NCBI RefSeq assembly: GCF_900128455.1
Contig: NZ_LT635783.1
Span: forward strand, 1,142,919 to 1,206,918
Source: Bacteroides mediterraneensis
Lineage (GTDB): Bacteria > Bacteroidota > Bacteroidia > Bacteroidales > Bacteroidaceae
DNA: 64,000 bases
Direction of reading: 5' to 3'
The first letter of the stretch is position 1. The number at the start of each line of letters is the position of its first letter. Positions 41,589-50,897 of the stretch are shown here, piece by piece. The translations under genes were made by a program, and so were the position numbers. The notes under the pieces are model-generated. The model had not been told where the DNA came from. It saw nothing but the letters and a program-made list of their open reading frames with translations, and made no database searches.

Positions 41589-43763
41589 ATGGAGAACATG
41601 AACCAATATATTAAACTGCTTCCGGCATTGGCATTGGGAATGACCATGGGCTCATGTGTGGATGATGCTATATTGCCTTTTGCCGTAGAGAAGCCGACAA
41701 GTATTGCTCAATATGAGTATTTGAACAACTACGATGTGTTGAAGTCGTATGTAGATCGTGCCAAAAATCCCAACTTTAAGTTGGGATTGGCTGCGAGTGT
41801 AAGTGATTTTGTCCAGAAAGGCGTAGTTTACGAAGCTGTGACGACTAATTTTGATGAAATGACAGCTGGTAATGCCATGAAGTACGCTTCTGTGGTGGCC
41901 GATGATGGTACAATGAATTTTTCAACGGTATCTAATTTCGTAGAGACGGCAAAAGCTGCTGGAATCACTATTTACGGTCATACTTTAGGATGGCATGCAC
42001 AGCAGAATATGACTTATTTGAACGGATTGATTGCGGATAAGGAAATCGAATTTGATCCGGGAGATATGGAGGAGGTGCAGGATGCATATTTCGATTATTC
42101 GACATATACTGATTATCCCTTCTATGTGATGGGATATACGCCGGAGTTTGTGGATGGTTGTATGGTAAGTCATTACCCAGGTGAATGGTATCAGTATTTT
42201 GTTGCCGACCAGATTCCTACGGCTGTAGGGCAGAATTATAAACTTACGGTTTGTATTCAAGGCTCTGCTCCTGGCTCTCTCAATGCACAGTTTGGTAACT
42301 GGGGGAATCTGTTGGAACAGACTGTATCCTTTAATGAAGAGTGGCAGGAAGTTTCAGTGGAATTTGCAAATTGTCCGGTTGAATCAAGCTTTGTGGTTTT
42401 TCAGCCTGGAACATTTGAGGGGGACGTGAAAATCAAGTGGTTGAAAGTTACACATACTGTAGCACCTTCTATCGGTAAGGAAGTGCCTGTAATTGAACAT
42501 GATTATTCCGATGGAGAACCCATATCTGGTTGGGGTGCAGATTTGAGCATCTCAGTGGTAGATGGTGCGTGTGTGATTGAGAATCCTTCTGCCGCTCAGA
42601 GCTGGGAAAAACAGTTGTGCTATGAACAGACGACTCCGTTTGAGAATGGAAAGACTTATTTCTTGAGATTAAAAGTCAAAGGAACAAAGGATGGGGCTGT
42701 TACAGCAGGTTTCCAGAATCCTAACGGATATGTAGGTTGTGGTGATTTCCCGGCCTTTGCCGTTACTACAGATTGGCAGGAAGTAAAAGTATCCACCACT
42801 TGTACAGGTGATAATGCCACTCGTCTGCTGTTTAATGTAGGCGATTATGAAGGGACTTTGTATTTTGATGATGTTTGTTTGTATTATGAAGAAAAGACAA
42901 ATGTAATTGAAATGACTCCTGAAGAGAAGAAGGACACCCTTACCTGGGCATTGCAAAATTGGGTGAAAGGTATGATGGAAGCTACTGGCGGTTATGTGAC
43001 TGCTTGGGACTTGGCAAATGAAACAGTATCCGGAGCAGACAATGACGGTGACGGCATTTATGATTTGCAGTCATCTGCCAATGGTGACCCTTCAACAAAC
43101 TTCTATTGGACAGATTACTTGGGTGATATTGATTATGTACGTATTCTGGAATCAAGTGCCCGTAAGTATTTCAAAGAATATGGAGGTGACCCGTCTCAAT
43201 TGAAACTGTTCATTAACGACTTCAACTTGGAGTCTTGGTGGGATGGAAACCAGAAGGCGAAAAGTTTGGTAGAATGGATTAAGAGATGGGAATCTGATGG
43301 TGTGACCAAGATTGATGGTATTGCAACTCAGATGCATGTAAGCTACATTTTGAACGAAGCCGACCAGAAGGCTCAGGAAGATGCGATTGTCAATATGTTT
43401 AAGATTTTGGCGGAGAGCGGTAAGCTCGTCAAAATCTCAGAATTGGATATGGGTATCGTAGACAAGGCATCTGGTACGGCAATCAAGACTGAGAATGTGA
43501 CTTATGAACAGCAACAGAAGATGTCAGAGTTCTATCAGTTCATTATCAGTAAATATTTTGAGATTATTCCTGTAGAACAGCAATATGGTATCACTCAGTG
43601 GTGCGCAACAGACAGTCCTGCAGATTCTGGATGGAGACCGGGAGAGCCTACAGGCTTATGGGACAGTAGCTATAAACGTAAACCGACTTATGCCGGATTT
43701 GCCAATGGTCTGGCCGGTAAGGTTGTGGCAGAACCTTCTGAAGAATTGAGTCAGGGTGAGTGA
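41589..43763 (+). CDS. GH10 endo-beta-1,4-xylanase with CBM insertion in the catalytic domain
   Basis: A 724-residue surface lipoprotein (lipobox MGSC, Cys 23, followed by Val-Asp-Asp). The GH10 barrel is split. Residues about 50-150 hold the first strands, including YGHTLGWHAQQN (129-140), the counterpart of the usual GHTLVWH. Residues about 160-435 contain two CBM4/9-like beta-sandwiches. The barrel resumes at about 445 with AWDLANETVSG, acid/base Glu 478, and KISELDMGI, nucleophile Glu 618. GH10 enzymes cut the xylan backbone. The insertion and lipoprotein anchor are known features of the surface xylanase of Bacteroides xylan loci, so it is the likely first-attack enzyme here. Confidence 0.95.
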   Translation: MENMNQYIKLLPALALGMTMGSCVDDAILPFAVEKPTSIAQYEYLNNYDVLKSYVDRAKNPNFKLGLAASVSDFVQKGVVYEAVTTNFDEMTAGNAMKYASVVADDGTMNFSTVSNFVETAKAAGITIYGHTLGWHAQQNMTYLNGLIADKEIEFDPGDMEEVQDAYFDYSTYTDYPFYVMGYTPEFVDGCMVSHYPGEWYQYFVADQIPTAVGQNYKLTVCIQGSAPGSLNAQFGNWGNLLEQTVSFNEEWQEVSVEFANCPVESSFVVFQPGTFEGDVKIKWLKVTHTVAPSIGKEVPVIEHDYSDGEPISGWGADLSISVVDGACVIENPSAAQSWEKQLCYEQTTPFENGKTYFLRLKVKGTKDGAVTAGFQNPNGYVGCGDFPAFAVTTDWQEVKVSTTCTGDNATRLLFNVGDYEGTLYFDDVCLYYEEKTNVIEMTPEEKKDTLTWALQNWVKGMMEATGGYVTAWDLANETVSGADNDGDGIYDLQSSANGDPSTNFYWTDYLGDIDYVRILESSARKYFKEYGGDPSQLKLFINDFNLESWWDGNQKAKSLVEWIKRWESDGVTKIDGIATQMHVSYILNEADQKAQEDAIVNMFKILAESGKLVKISELDMGIVDKASGTAIKTENVTYEQQQKMSEFYQFIISKYFEIIPVEQQYGITQWCATDSPADSGWRPGEPTGLWDSSYKRKPTYAGFANGLAGKVVAEPSEELSQGE

Positions 43764-43827
43764 TAGATACCATCAAGTATTTGATCAAGTGATGAATTCA
43801 CAAGGATAATCAAAGTTAAATATAAAG

Positions 43828-43885
43828 AGTTCTCTTATTCTTGTATTTGCTGTAGGCAAAATGGGGAATAAGAGAACTTTTTTTA
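43828..43885 (+). terminator. Intrinsic terminator inside the xylan locus
   Basis: A 13-bp perfect stem (AGTTCTCTTATTC, 43828-43840, with 43866-43878) followed by a T run, 65 bases after the xylanase stop. It marks the end of the susC-to-GH10 operon. No clear -7 element is visible between it and the GH115 gene. Confidence 0.88.
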
Positions 43886-43977
43886 ATGTTGCATCTTTAA
43901 ATCTGTTTATATGAAAATGGTTTGTCTGTGTGGTTCAATGTTGATTTCCACTCACAGGCAACCGAGTTGTATTTGCC

Positions 43978-46521
43978 ATGAAAATATGTAGTGTAATTTG
44001 TTTATTGTTTGCAGTGTGTGTGGATGTGCTGTCTGCAAACCGGTTTGTGACCTTTCAGAAAGAAAATAATTCATTTCCTTTGGTATGCAATGAAACAGCG
44101 GTGAATATACTCATTGATGAAAAGGACCAGAAGGGAATCAGTCTTGCGGTAGAGAATTTGCAGGACGATTTTAATGCTGTATTTGGACTTAAACCACATT
44201 TACTGACCGAAGCTTCCGGAGGTAACTGCATTATAATAGGTAGCTTGAATTCATGTTATATTCAGCAGCTAGTCAAAAAGAAGAAACTGGATGACAAAGA
44301 ATTGCAGGGTAAAAATGAAAAATACATTCTCACTACGGTTGAGAAGCCTCTGGAGGGGATTGAAAAGGCACTGGTGATAGCAGGAAGTGACCGTCGTGGA
44401 ACAATCTATGGTATTTATGAGTTGTCCAAACAGATAGGGGTGTCCCCTTGGTATTGGTGGATGGATGTACCGGTAGTAAAGCGGACGGAGGCTTATGTGT
44501 TGCCGGGTATGTTTACCGACGGAGAGCCTGCCGTTAAATATCGGGGGATTTTTCTGAATGATGAGGCTCCGTGTCTGACAAGCTGGGTAAAGCAGTATTT
44601 TGGAACGGATTTTGGCGATCATCGTTTCTATGCACAAGTTTGTGAGTTGATTCTCCGTTTGAAAGGTAATTTTTTGTGGCCTGCAATGTGGGGATGGGCT
44701 TTTTATGCGGATGACCCACTAAATAGCAAAACGGCCGATGAGATGGGGGTTATTATTGGCACGTCACATCACGAGCCTATGGCACGCAATCATCAGGAGT
44801 GGGTACGTAAGCGTAAAGAATATGGTGCCTGGAATTATGCTACAAACAAGGAGGTGTTGGATAATTTTTTTCGTGAAGGAATTGAAAGAGTCAAAGGTAC
44901 TGAGGATGTGATAACGATTGGTATGCGTGGCGATGGAGATGAGGCAATGAGTGAAGATACCAATGTGAAGTTGATGGAGTCGATAGTGGAAAACCAACGT
45001 AAGATTATCAAACAGGTGACTGGTAAATCTGCGGATAAGACTCCTCAGGTGTGGGCTCTCTACAAAGAAGTGCTGGATTATTATGATAAAGGAATGCGGG
45101 TACCTGATGACGTAATTATGCTTTTGTGTGACGACAATTGGGGAAATGTACGCCGTTTGCCTGATGAGAAAGAACGCAAGCATCCCGGAGGTTGGGGAAT
45201 GTATTATCATGTGGATTATGTGGGGGCACCCCGTAACTCAAAGTGGATGAATATGACACCGATACAGGGGATGTGGGAACAGCTTCATTTGACGTATGAG
45301 TATGGAGTGGATAAACTTTGGATTCTGAATGTGGGAGATTTGAAACCTATGGAATATCCTATCACTTTGTTTATGGATATGGCATGGAATCCTCAAGGTT
45401 ATACAGTAGATAATTTTATGAAGCATCCTCATGAATTTTGTGCACAGGTCTTTGGAGAAGCACAAGCGGAGGAGGCAGCCAGAATACTGAATTTATACAG
45501 TAAATATAATGGACGCGTGACAGCGGAAATGTTGGATTGCAAGACTTATAATCTGGAAACAGGAGAATGGAAACGGGTGGCAGACGATTATGCACGGTTG
45601 GAGGCGGAAGCGTTGCGCCAATATCTGTCTCTGTCTCCTGAATACAGAGATGCCTATAAGCAGTTGTTGTTGTTTCCCGTACAAGCTATGTCGAATTTAT
45701 ATGAAATGTATTATGCGCAAGCCATGAACCATAAGCTTTATGCAGACGGTAATCCTGAAGCCAATGACTGGGCAGATAAGGTAGAAGCTTGTTTTGCTCG
45801 TGACAAGGCCTTGAGTGAGGACTACAATCATATTATGAGCAAAGGGAAATGGGAGGGAATGATGACCCAGAAGCATATAGGTTATACATCATGGAATGAT
45901 GACTTCCCAGCCGATAAGTTGCCGGAAATCTTTAGATTGCCGGCTGTGGAAAGGAACGCAGGCGGGTATGTTTTTACGGAGAAGGATGGATACGTGGCAA
46001 TCGAAGCGGAACACTTCTTTGACAAGAAATCGCCTGAAGGGATGGATTGGAAGGTCATTCCTGATATGGGGCGCACGCTGAGTGGTGTAACTTTAATGCC
46101 CTATACTAAGCCGGTGAAGGGGGCTACACTTTCTTATAAAATGACTTTGTCAGAGAAAATGAAGCAACTTAAACAGGTTCGTGTGATTGTGGTAGTTAAG
46201 TCGACCCTTGCTTTTCAGGATGTAAAAGGGCATAAGTATTCTGTGGGTTTTAGAGGTGGAAACAAGGTAACGGTCAATTTCAATCGTGATTTGAATGAGT
46301 TGCCGGAGAATATTTATGATAAATTTTATCCTACGGTTGCAAGGCGTATCGTAGAAAAAGAAGTGACTCTGGAATTACCTGCATCGAATGGAAACACTTT
46401 TATCCTCGATTTTTCTCCTTTAAATCCGGCAATTGTGCTTGAAAAGATTGTGATTGATGGTGGAGGGTATGAGGACTCTTATTTGTATATGAATGAATCT
46501 TCCTGCAAGAGAGTAAAATAG
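43978..46521 (+). CDS. GH115 xylan alpha-1,2-glucuronidase
   Basis: An 847-residue enzyme with a signal peptide ending DVLSA. It matches GH115 from end to end: GSDRRGTIYGIYELSKQIGVSPWYWW, KYRGIFLNDEAPCLTSW, LKGNFLWPAMWGWAFYAD, GTSHHEPMARNHQEW, ITIGMRGDGDEAMS, LLCDDNWGNVRRLP and YHVDYVGAPRNSKWMNMTP. A beta-sandwich C-terminal domain (from about 650, VAIEAEHFFDKKSP) is present as in characterised members. GH115 removes (methyl)glucuronic acid from internal xylan residues. Probably periplasmic. The DUF1593 gene follows after 10 bases. Confidence 0.95.
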   Translation: MKICSVICLLFAVCVDVLSANRFVTFQKENNSFPLVCNETAVNILIDEKDQKGISLAVENLQDDFNAVFGLKPHLLTEASGGNCIIIGSLNSCYIQQLVKKKKLDDKELQGKNEKYILTTVEKPLEGIEKALVIAGSDRRGTIYGIYELSKQIGVSPWYWWMDVPVVKRTEAYVLPGMFTDGEPAVKYRGIFLNDEAPCLTSWVKQYFGTDFGDHRFYAQVCELILRLKGNFLWPAMWGWAFYADDPLNSKTADEMGVIIGTSHHEPMARNHQEWVRKRKEYGAWNYATNKEVLDNFFREGIERVKGTEDVITIGMRGDGDEAMSEDTNVKLMESIVENQRKIIKQVTGKSADKTPQVWALYKEVLDYYDKGMRVPDDVIMLLCDDNWGNVRRLPDEKERKHPGGWGMYYHVDYVGAPRNSKWMNMTPIQGMWEQLHLTYEYGVDKLWILNVGDLKPMEYPITLFMDMAWNPQGYTVDNFMKHPHEFCAQVFGEAQAEEAARILNLYSKYNGRVTAEMLDCKTYNLETGEWKRVADDYARLEAEALRQYLSLSPEYRDAYKQLLLFPVQAMSNLYEMYYAQAMNHKLYADGNPEANDWADKVEACFARDKALSEDYNHIMSKGKWEGMMTQKHIGYTSWNDDFPADKLPEIFRLPAVERNAGGYVFTEKDGYVAIEAEHFFDKKSPEGMDWKVIPDMGRTLSGVTLMPYTKPVKGATLSYKMTLSEKMKQLKQVRVIVVVKSTLAFQDVKGHKYSVGFRGGNKVTVNFNRDLNELPENIYDKFYPTVARRIVEKEVTLELPASNGNTFILDFSPLNPAIVLEKIVIDGGGYEDSYLYMNESSCKRVK

Positions 46522-46530
46522 TTATTTTAT

Positions 46531-47856
46531 ATGAGATACTTATTTATTATCTTATTATTGGGAATTTGTGGAACTCTGTGTTCGCAGAGTGATGTGGGGA
46601 AACAACGCTTGATTGTCACGACGGATTTGGGAGGAGCTGATCCTGATGACAAACAGTCGCTGATACATCTTTTGGTATGTGCCGACAGGGTTGATTTAGA
46701 GGGTATTATCAGTTCGAATGCTTGGGTGGATGATCCGGACCGGACCTCGGACATTATGGAAGTGATAGATTGTTATTCGGCTATTTATCCGTCTTTGAAG
46801 AGGCATTCAAAGGGATTTCCTGATGTAAATTATTTGAGGTCGATTGTAAAAAGAGGGCAGGAAAAGTCGAATATGTCGGGAGTTGGCGAGGGAAAGGACT
46901 CTCCGGGATCTGAATTGATTGTTGCTGCGGTGGATAAAAAAGATGATTCCCGGCCTGTATGGCTTGCAGCATGGAGTGGAATGAATACAATCGCACAGGC
47001 TATCTGGAAAGTCCATGCGACAAGAAGTCCGGAAGAATTCCAAAAATTTACAGCTAAAATCAGGATTTATGATGTGCTGGGGCAGGATGATGCAGGTGCG
47101 TGGATTGCCAAGTCTTTTCCTGAGATTTACTATATACGGAACAAAGAGATTTATGGATGGGGACCTTCTGACGAATGGATAATAGAAAATGTGCAGTCCA
47201 AGAAACCTTTTGGAACGTGTTATCCGGATAGAATCTGGGCTTCGGAGGGTGATTCTCCTTCTTTCTTATATGTGTATGCCAATGGGTTGAATGTGCCGGA
47301 CAGCCTTACTTATGGAGGATGGGGAGGCCGGTTTAATGCGGAACGTACAGCCGGCATAAGAGGGATGGACTTTATTGAAAAATCAGGGAAGAATGAGGGG
47401 ATGTATGACCCTTATTTTATGCATGCCAGTTCGAAAGAAGGTATTGCCGCCATTAATAAATGGCGACAGCATATTTTGAATGATTTCGCTGCCAGAATGA
47501 ATTGGACAACTACTGACAAGTTCTCGGAGGCAAATCATCATCCTGTGGCTGTAATAGAGAATGATTCTACTTTTAATTGCCTTAATCGGGTGGTTAAAGC
47601 AGGGAGTTTGGGGGTATTTGATGCAACTTCTTCGTATGATCCTGATGGAGATGAGCTAGACTATAGGTGGTTTGTTTACAAGGAACCGAGCTCCTATAAA
47701 GGAGAGGTACAATTGAATGTGGATGAGCAGGGCATTTGCTGTTTGCGCATGCCTAAGGAAGCTTCCGGTAAAAATATTCATTTGATTCTCGAATTATCAG
47801 ATAGTGGAGTTCCACAGCTTACAAGTTATCGTAGAATTGTGATTCATGTAAAATGA
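46531..47856 (+). CDS. DUF1593 nucleoside-hydrolase-like exported protein
   Basis: A 441-residue exported protein (signal peptide MRYLFIILLLGICGTLCSQ). Residues about 25-330 are DUF1593 (Sde182-like): VTTDLGGADPDDKQSLIHLL recalls the calcium-binding Asp cluster of nucleoside hydrolases, with LEGIISSNAWVDDP and WLAAWSGMNTIAQAI following. Residues about 350-441 form an Ig-like C-terminal domain (SLGVFDATSSYDPDGDELDYR). Activity is unproven; presence beside GH115 in a xylan locus suggests it acts on a glycan substituent rather than a nucleoside. Last gene of this two-gene unit, closed by a terminator. Confidence 0.85.
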   Translation: MRYLFIILLLGICGTLCSQSDVGKQRLIVTTDLGGADPDDKQSLIHLLVCADRVDLEGIISSNAWVDDPDRTSDIMEVIDCYSAIYPSLKRHSKGFPDVNYLRSIVKRGQEKSNMSGVGEGKDSPGSELIVAAVDKKDDSRPVWLAAWSGMNTIAQAIWKVHATRSPEEFQKFTAKIRIYDVLGQDDAGAWIAKSFPEIYYIRNKEIYGWGPSDEWIIENVQSKKPFGTCYPDRIWASEGDSPSFLYVYANGLNVPDSLTYGGWGGRFNAERTAGIRGMDFIEKSGKNEGMYDPYFMHASSKEGIAAINKWRQHILNDFAARMNWTTTDKFSEANHHPVAVIENDSTFNCLNRVVKAGSLGVFDATSSYDPDGDELDYRWFVYKEPSSYKGEVQLNVDEQGICCLRMPKEASGKNIHLILELSDSGVPQLTSYRRIVIHVK

Positions 47857-47863
47857 TGTCCAT

Positions 47864-47895
47864 AAAAAAAGAGGCTATCAAAGCCTCTTTTTTTA
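47864..47895. terminator. Bidirectional terminator
   Basis: AAAAAGAGGCT (47866-47876) pairs with AGCCTCTTTTT (47882-47892), with A and T runs outside, between the convergent DUF1593 and GH43 genes. Confidence 0.88.
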
Positions 47896-47951
47896 TGGGT
47901 CATAAGGCAGTGAAAATCCTTAGACCCTGTCGTGTTACTAAATTGTGTATA

Positions 47952-49664
47952 TTATAGCGCTTCCGCATCATTGGATGAGGTGGCATATAATCCAATCATG
48001 GCACCTGTAAATCCTCCGGCTACGTTGGTCGAGAGGATGTCCCCAGACACAGTTCCTCCTACGGTCTGATAGTTGTCATCTTTTACGGAGTAGCTGAATG
48101 TATAGTTGTCGCCTTCAGCGTTTACCCGCAGGCTGACAGGTGCATCCTTTTCAATCTTTTCGCTGGCAAGAGTAGAAGAGTTTCCGTTTTCAGTCCGTTG
48201 CAGGACGATGTAGTTTTCTTCCCCTTTCTTGGTTAGCCCGAATACGTAGTTGAACTTCTCACTTTGGTAGCAGGCGATTCCGGCAAGATCTTTTTCAGTG
48301 CGGGGAACATATTTCAGAGTCGTAGTGACGGTGAAATTAATGTGCTGCTGACGATAGAACAGAGTGGAAGTGGGAGCCACAGCCTTGATATTGGTTTCAT
48401 AAGGCGTTATTTTCAGTCCTTCTGCCGTGGTGGAAATGAATCCTTCTTTAGCTCCTCTTACTCCTACCCAGCGATAATCGAGTGGACTCTGTGTGAATGT
48501 CTCTGTGTATGTGAAGTTTCCATTAGGGAAATATCCGTTCTTTCCCGTTTCGTTTTTCACACCTTTGGGCAGAGTCAGTTTAGGCTGGATAGGCTCCAGG
48601 CCACCTTTAAATACGGGGAAAGTACCGCTCCAGTCGACAGGCAGCATGAACGTCTCCCGTCCGGTATTTACTCGGTTGGCTTCATTGGGTCGGATAGCCA
48701 GGAAAACACCGTAGTATTGTCCGTCAGGACCTTCCACCAAATCGGCATGACCAGCCCAATCTACCTTGAATGGGCGTTCTGCAGGAAGATGTCTCTGTGA
48801 AAGAATCGGATTTTCAGGAGCCGGTTTGAAAGGTCCTTGAGGATTGTCGCTGATGAAGATGACTTCGCTGTGCCAGCCACCTGTTCCTCCTTCTGCGCAC
48901 ATGAGGTAGTATTTCCCGTCTTTTTTATAAAGGTGGGGAGCTTCTATCCAGATGGGCTTCTGAGATAAATCTACTCCTCCGTTCACTACTACTTTGTCTG
49001 TACCAGGGATTATCTGGTCTTTTTCCACGTCATACTCCCACACTTTGATTACTCTGTGTCCTTCGTATAACGGCTTTTCAGGTGCATCGTTATGTGTGAC
49101 GTATGCTTTACCGTTGTCATCAAAGAAAATATCCGGATCGATACCTTCGAAATTCAGCTTGATTGGGTCGCCCCATCCTTTCATGGGGTCTTTAGTCTTT
49201 ACAATCATGTTTCCCATACCTCCTGAGAATTGGGTCGTAATCATATAGAAGGTATCGTTGTAGGGATTGTATCGTATGGTGGGGGCGTAAATGCCGGCGC
49301 TGATACCAGAATCTTCTACTTTGAGTTGTGAGGGGCGGTCGAGCACATGTCCAATCTGCTTCCAGTTGACCAAATCGGTGGAGTGGAAAATGGGCACTCC
49401 GGGGTTGATGGCAAAAGAAGAGCATACCAGGTAATAGTCGGTACCTTTTTTGCAGATACTGGGGTCAGGATAGCAGCCCTGTAGTATCGGATTGTAGAAT
49501 TCGCCTTCGTTGAGTGGATTTTTTTCGTACACCGCATCTTTTCCTGTGTAGGTGAACTGACCGAAAACCGGGACTCCAGGTTCAGGCATAGTCACCTTGT
49601 TACTACAGGAGGCGGCCAGAAGACCTAATGTCCCTAGTGTAAGTAGTTTAAATTGATTTTTCAT
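47952..49664 (-). CDS. GH43 lipoprotein (arabinofuranosidase/xylosidase) with C-terminal sandwich
   Basis: A 570-residue lipoprotein (lipobox LLAASC, Cys 20). The residues after Cys lack acidic pairs, so it may face the periplasm. Residues about 55-380 are a five-bladed GH43 propeller: base Asp in GCYPDPSICKKG, pKa-modulating Asp in GIDPDIFFDDNG, acid Glu in WIEAPHLYKKDGKYYL. Residues about 395-565 are the GH43_C2-like beta-sandwich (YRWVGVRGAKEGFI). GH43 enzymes remove arabinose or xylose from xylan. The only minus-strand gene of the locus, with its own promoter sharing boxes with the divergent esterase operon. Confidence 0.92.
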   Translation of the reverse strand: MKNQFKLLTLGTLGLLAASCSNKVTMPEPGVPVFGQFTYTGKDAVYEKNPLNEGEFYNPILQGCYPDPSICKKGTDYYLVCSSFAINPGVPIFHSTDLVNWKQIGHVLDRPSQLKVEDSGISAGIYAPTIRYNPYNDTFYMITTQFSGGMGNMIVKTKDPMKGWGDPIKLNFEGIDPDIFFDDNGKAYVTHNDAPEKPLYEGHRVIKVWEYDVEKDQIIPGTDKVVVNGGVDLSQKPIWIEAPHLYKKDGKYYLMCAEGGTGGWHSEVIFISDNPQGPFKPAPENPILSQRHLPAERPFKVDWAGHADLVEGPDGQYYGVFLAIRPNEANRVNTGRETFMLPVDWSGTFPVFKGGLEPIQPKLTLPKGVKNETGKNGYFPNGNFTYTETFTQSPLDYRWVGVRGAKEGFISTTAEGLKITPYETNIKAVAPTSTLFYRQQHINFTVTTTLKYVPRTEKDLAGIACYQSEKFNYVFGLTKKGEENYIVLQRTENGNSSTLASEKIEKDAPVSLRVNAEGDNYTFSYSVKDDNYQTVGGTVSGDILSTNVAGGFTGAMIGLYATSSNDAEAL

Positions 49665-49730
49665 GATAAATAATTAATTGTAAATAATTGAATGATTGTG
49701 TGGTTAAATGAAGTGTAATCTTTCTGGATG

Positions 49731-49795
49731 CAAATGTACGTGTTTTGTATGGGGAGGATGTGACGGTATGTTGCAGATTTCTTATTGTATGTTAC
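49731..49795 (-). promoter_or_regulatory. Regulated promoter of the GH43 lipoprotein gene
   Basis: Read on the minus strand: GTAACATA (49795-49788), 13 bases, GCAACATA (49774-49767), 28 bases, then -7 TACATTTG (49738-49731). The direct repeat has a 21-bp period. The same arrangement is found on plus at 49923-49987. This divergent region, 49665-50002, carries no gene. Confidence 0.75.
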
Positions 49796-49922
49796 GATGT
49801 GGCTGGTATTGCAGGATAAGGTTGTGATTTCTGTAAATATCTGTAAAACAAAATATTATAAAGAAAAATGTAATCTGAGAATAGGTAAAATGTACGCTTT
49901 GTAAATGGAATAGGTGCTGTGT

Positions 49923-49987
49923 GTAACATAAACAAAAAGACTAGTAACGTAAAATCTTGTAGTTTTTCTATGTGTGAAGTATTTTTG
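49923..49987 (+). promoter_or_regulatory. Regulated promoter of the esterase/GH95/GH43 operon
   Basis: GTAACATA (49923-49930), 13 bases, GTAACGTA (49944-49951), 28 bases, then -7 TATTTTTG (49980-49987). Repeat period and gap to -7 equal those of the divergent promoter exactly. No -33 element, as expected for an activator-dependent promoter. Confidence 0.75.
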
Positions 49988-50002
49988 TGTAGATTAAAAT
50001 TT

Positions 50003-50878
50003 ATGTCTATGAATAAACATGTTTTTATTGTTATTTTGTCTGTTTTAGGCTTGATTCCTGTCTCATTGTTTTCACGTAGCAGGGTAGTGAATGATACGAT
50101 TTTTAGTAATAAATTGAATACGGAAAGAGTCTGTTCCATTTATCTGCCTCCTTCATACGGTGAAGTTCCGGGAAAGAAATATCCGGTACTTTATCTTTTC
50201 CATGGCATGTCGCAGACCAATCAGGATTGGGTGTGGCGCGGACATGTGCAGGAAGTGGCCGACCGTTTGATTTATGCACAGGAGGCCAGTGAGATGATTA
50301 TTGTGATGCCGGACGCAGGTGGTGATATTTACAAGGAAGTCTGGAACGGCTTTTTTAACATGCCGGGTTGGCTTTATGAGGATTTCTTTTTTGAAGAATT
50401 CTTGCCTCATGTGGAAAGTAAATACAATATAATCGGTGATAAGGAAAATCGTGCCGTAGCCGGGTTGTCTATGGGCGGTGGCGGGGCCACAGGTTATGGC
50501 TTGTGGCATGCAGATAAGTTTGCTTCTGTTTATGCCATGAGTGCGCTGATGTCTATTCCGGAAGAAGGGGCGGCTCGTTTTGAAAATCCAAACAGCAAAC
50601 TGGCTATATTAACCCGTGCCGTGATAGACCGCAGTTGCATAAAACGTGTGGCAGAGGCGGAGGAAAATACGGTTCAGGCATTAAAATCGGTGAGATGGTT
50701 CATTGACTGTGGAGATGATGATTTTTTGCTTGATCGGAATATTGAGTTCTTTCAGGCTATGCGTAAGGCAGGTATCCCCTGTCAGTTCAGAGTTAGAGAC
50801 GGTGGGCACGACTGGGAATATTGGCATTCTGCTTTGTATATGTGTCTGCCTTTTGTGTCAAGGACTTTTGATAAATAA
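50003..50878 (+). CDS. CE1-type carbohydrate esterase (feruloyl or acetyl xylan esterase-like)
   Basis: A 291-residue exported alpha/beta-hydrolase of the esterase D/CE1 group. Motifs: VLYLFHGMSQTNQDW with the oxyanion region, AGLSMGGGGATGYGL with nucleophile Ser, DCGDDDFLL with the acid, and RDGGHDWEYWHSAL with the catalytic His. The family removes ferulate or acetyl groups from xylan side chains. I place the start at 50003 (MSMNKHVFIVILSVLGLIP signal); upstream ATG codons would lie before or inside the -7 element. First gene of a long plus-strand operon; GH95 follows by 19 bases. Confidence 0.87.
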   Translation: MSMNKHVFIVILSVLGLIPVSLFSRSRVVNDTIFSNKLNTERVCSIYLPPSYGEVPGKKYPVLYLFHGMSQTNQDWVWRGHVQEVADRLIYAQEASEMIIVMPDAGGDIYKEVWNGFFNMPGWLYEDFFFEEFLPHVESKYNIIGDKENRAVAGLSMGGGGATGYGLWHADKFASVYAMSALMSIPEEGAARFENPNSKLAILTRAVIDRSCIKRVAEAEENTVQALKSVRWFIDCGDDDFLLDRNIEFFQAMRKAGIPCQFRVRDGGHDWEYWHSALYMCLPFVSRTFDK

Positions 50879-50897
50879 CGGGTTACGATAGGTATCT

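Noticed and set aside
43880-43977. Promoter with GTAAC boxes before GH115
   Set aside because: The best -7 candidate (TGTATTTG near 43968) abuts the start codon and no GTAAC-type box lies 28 bases upstream.
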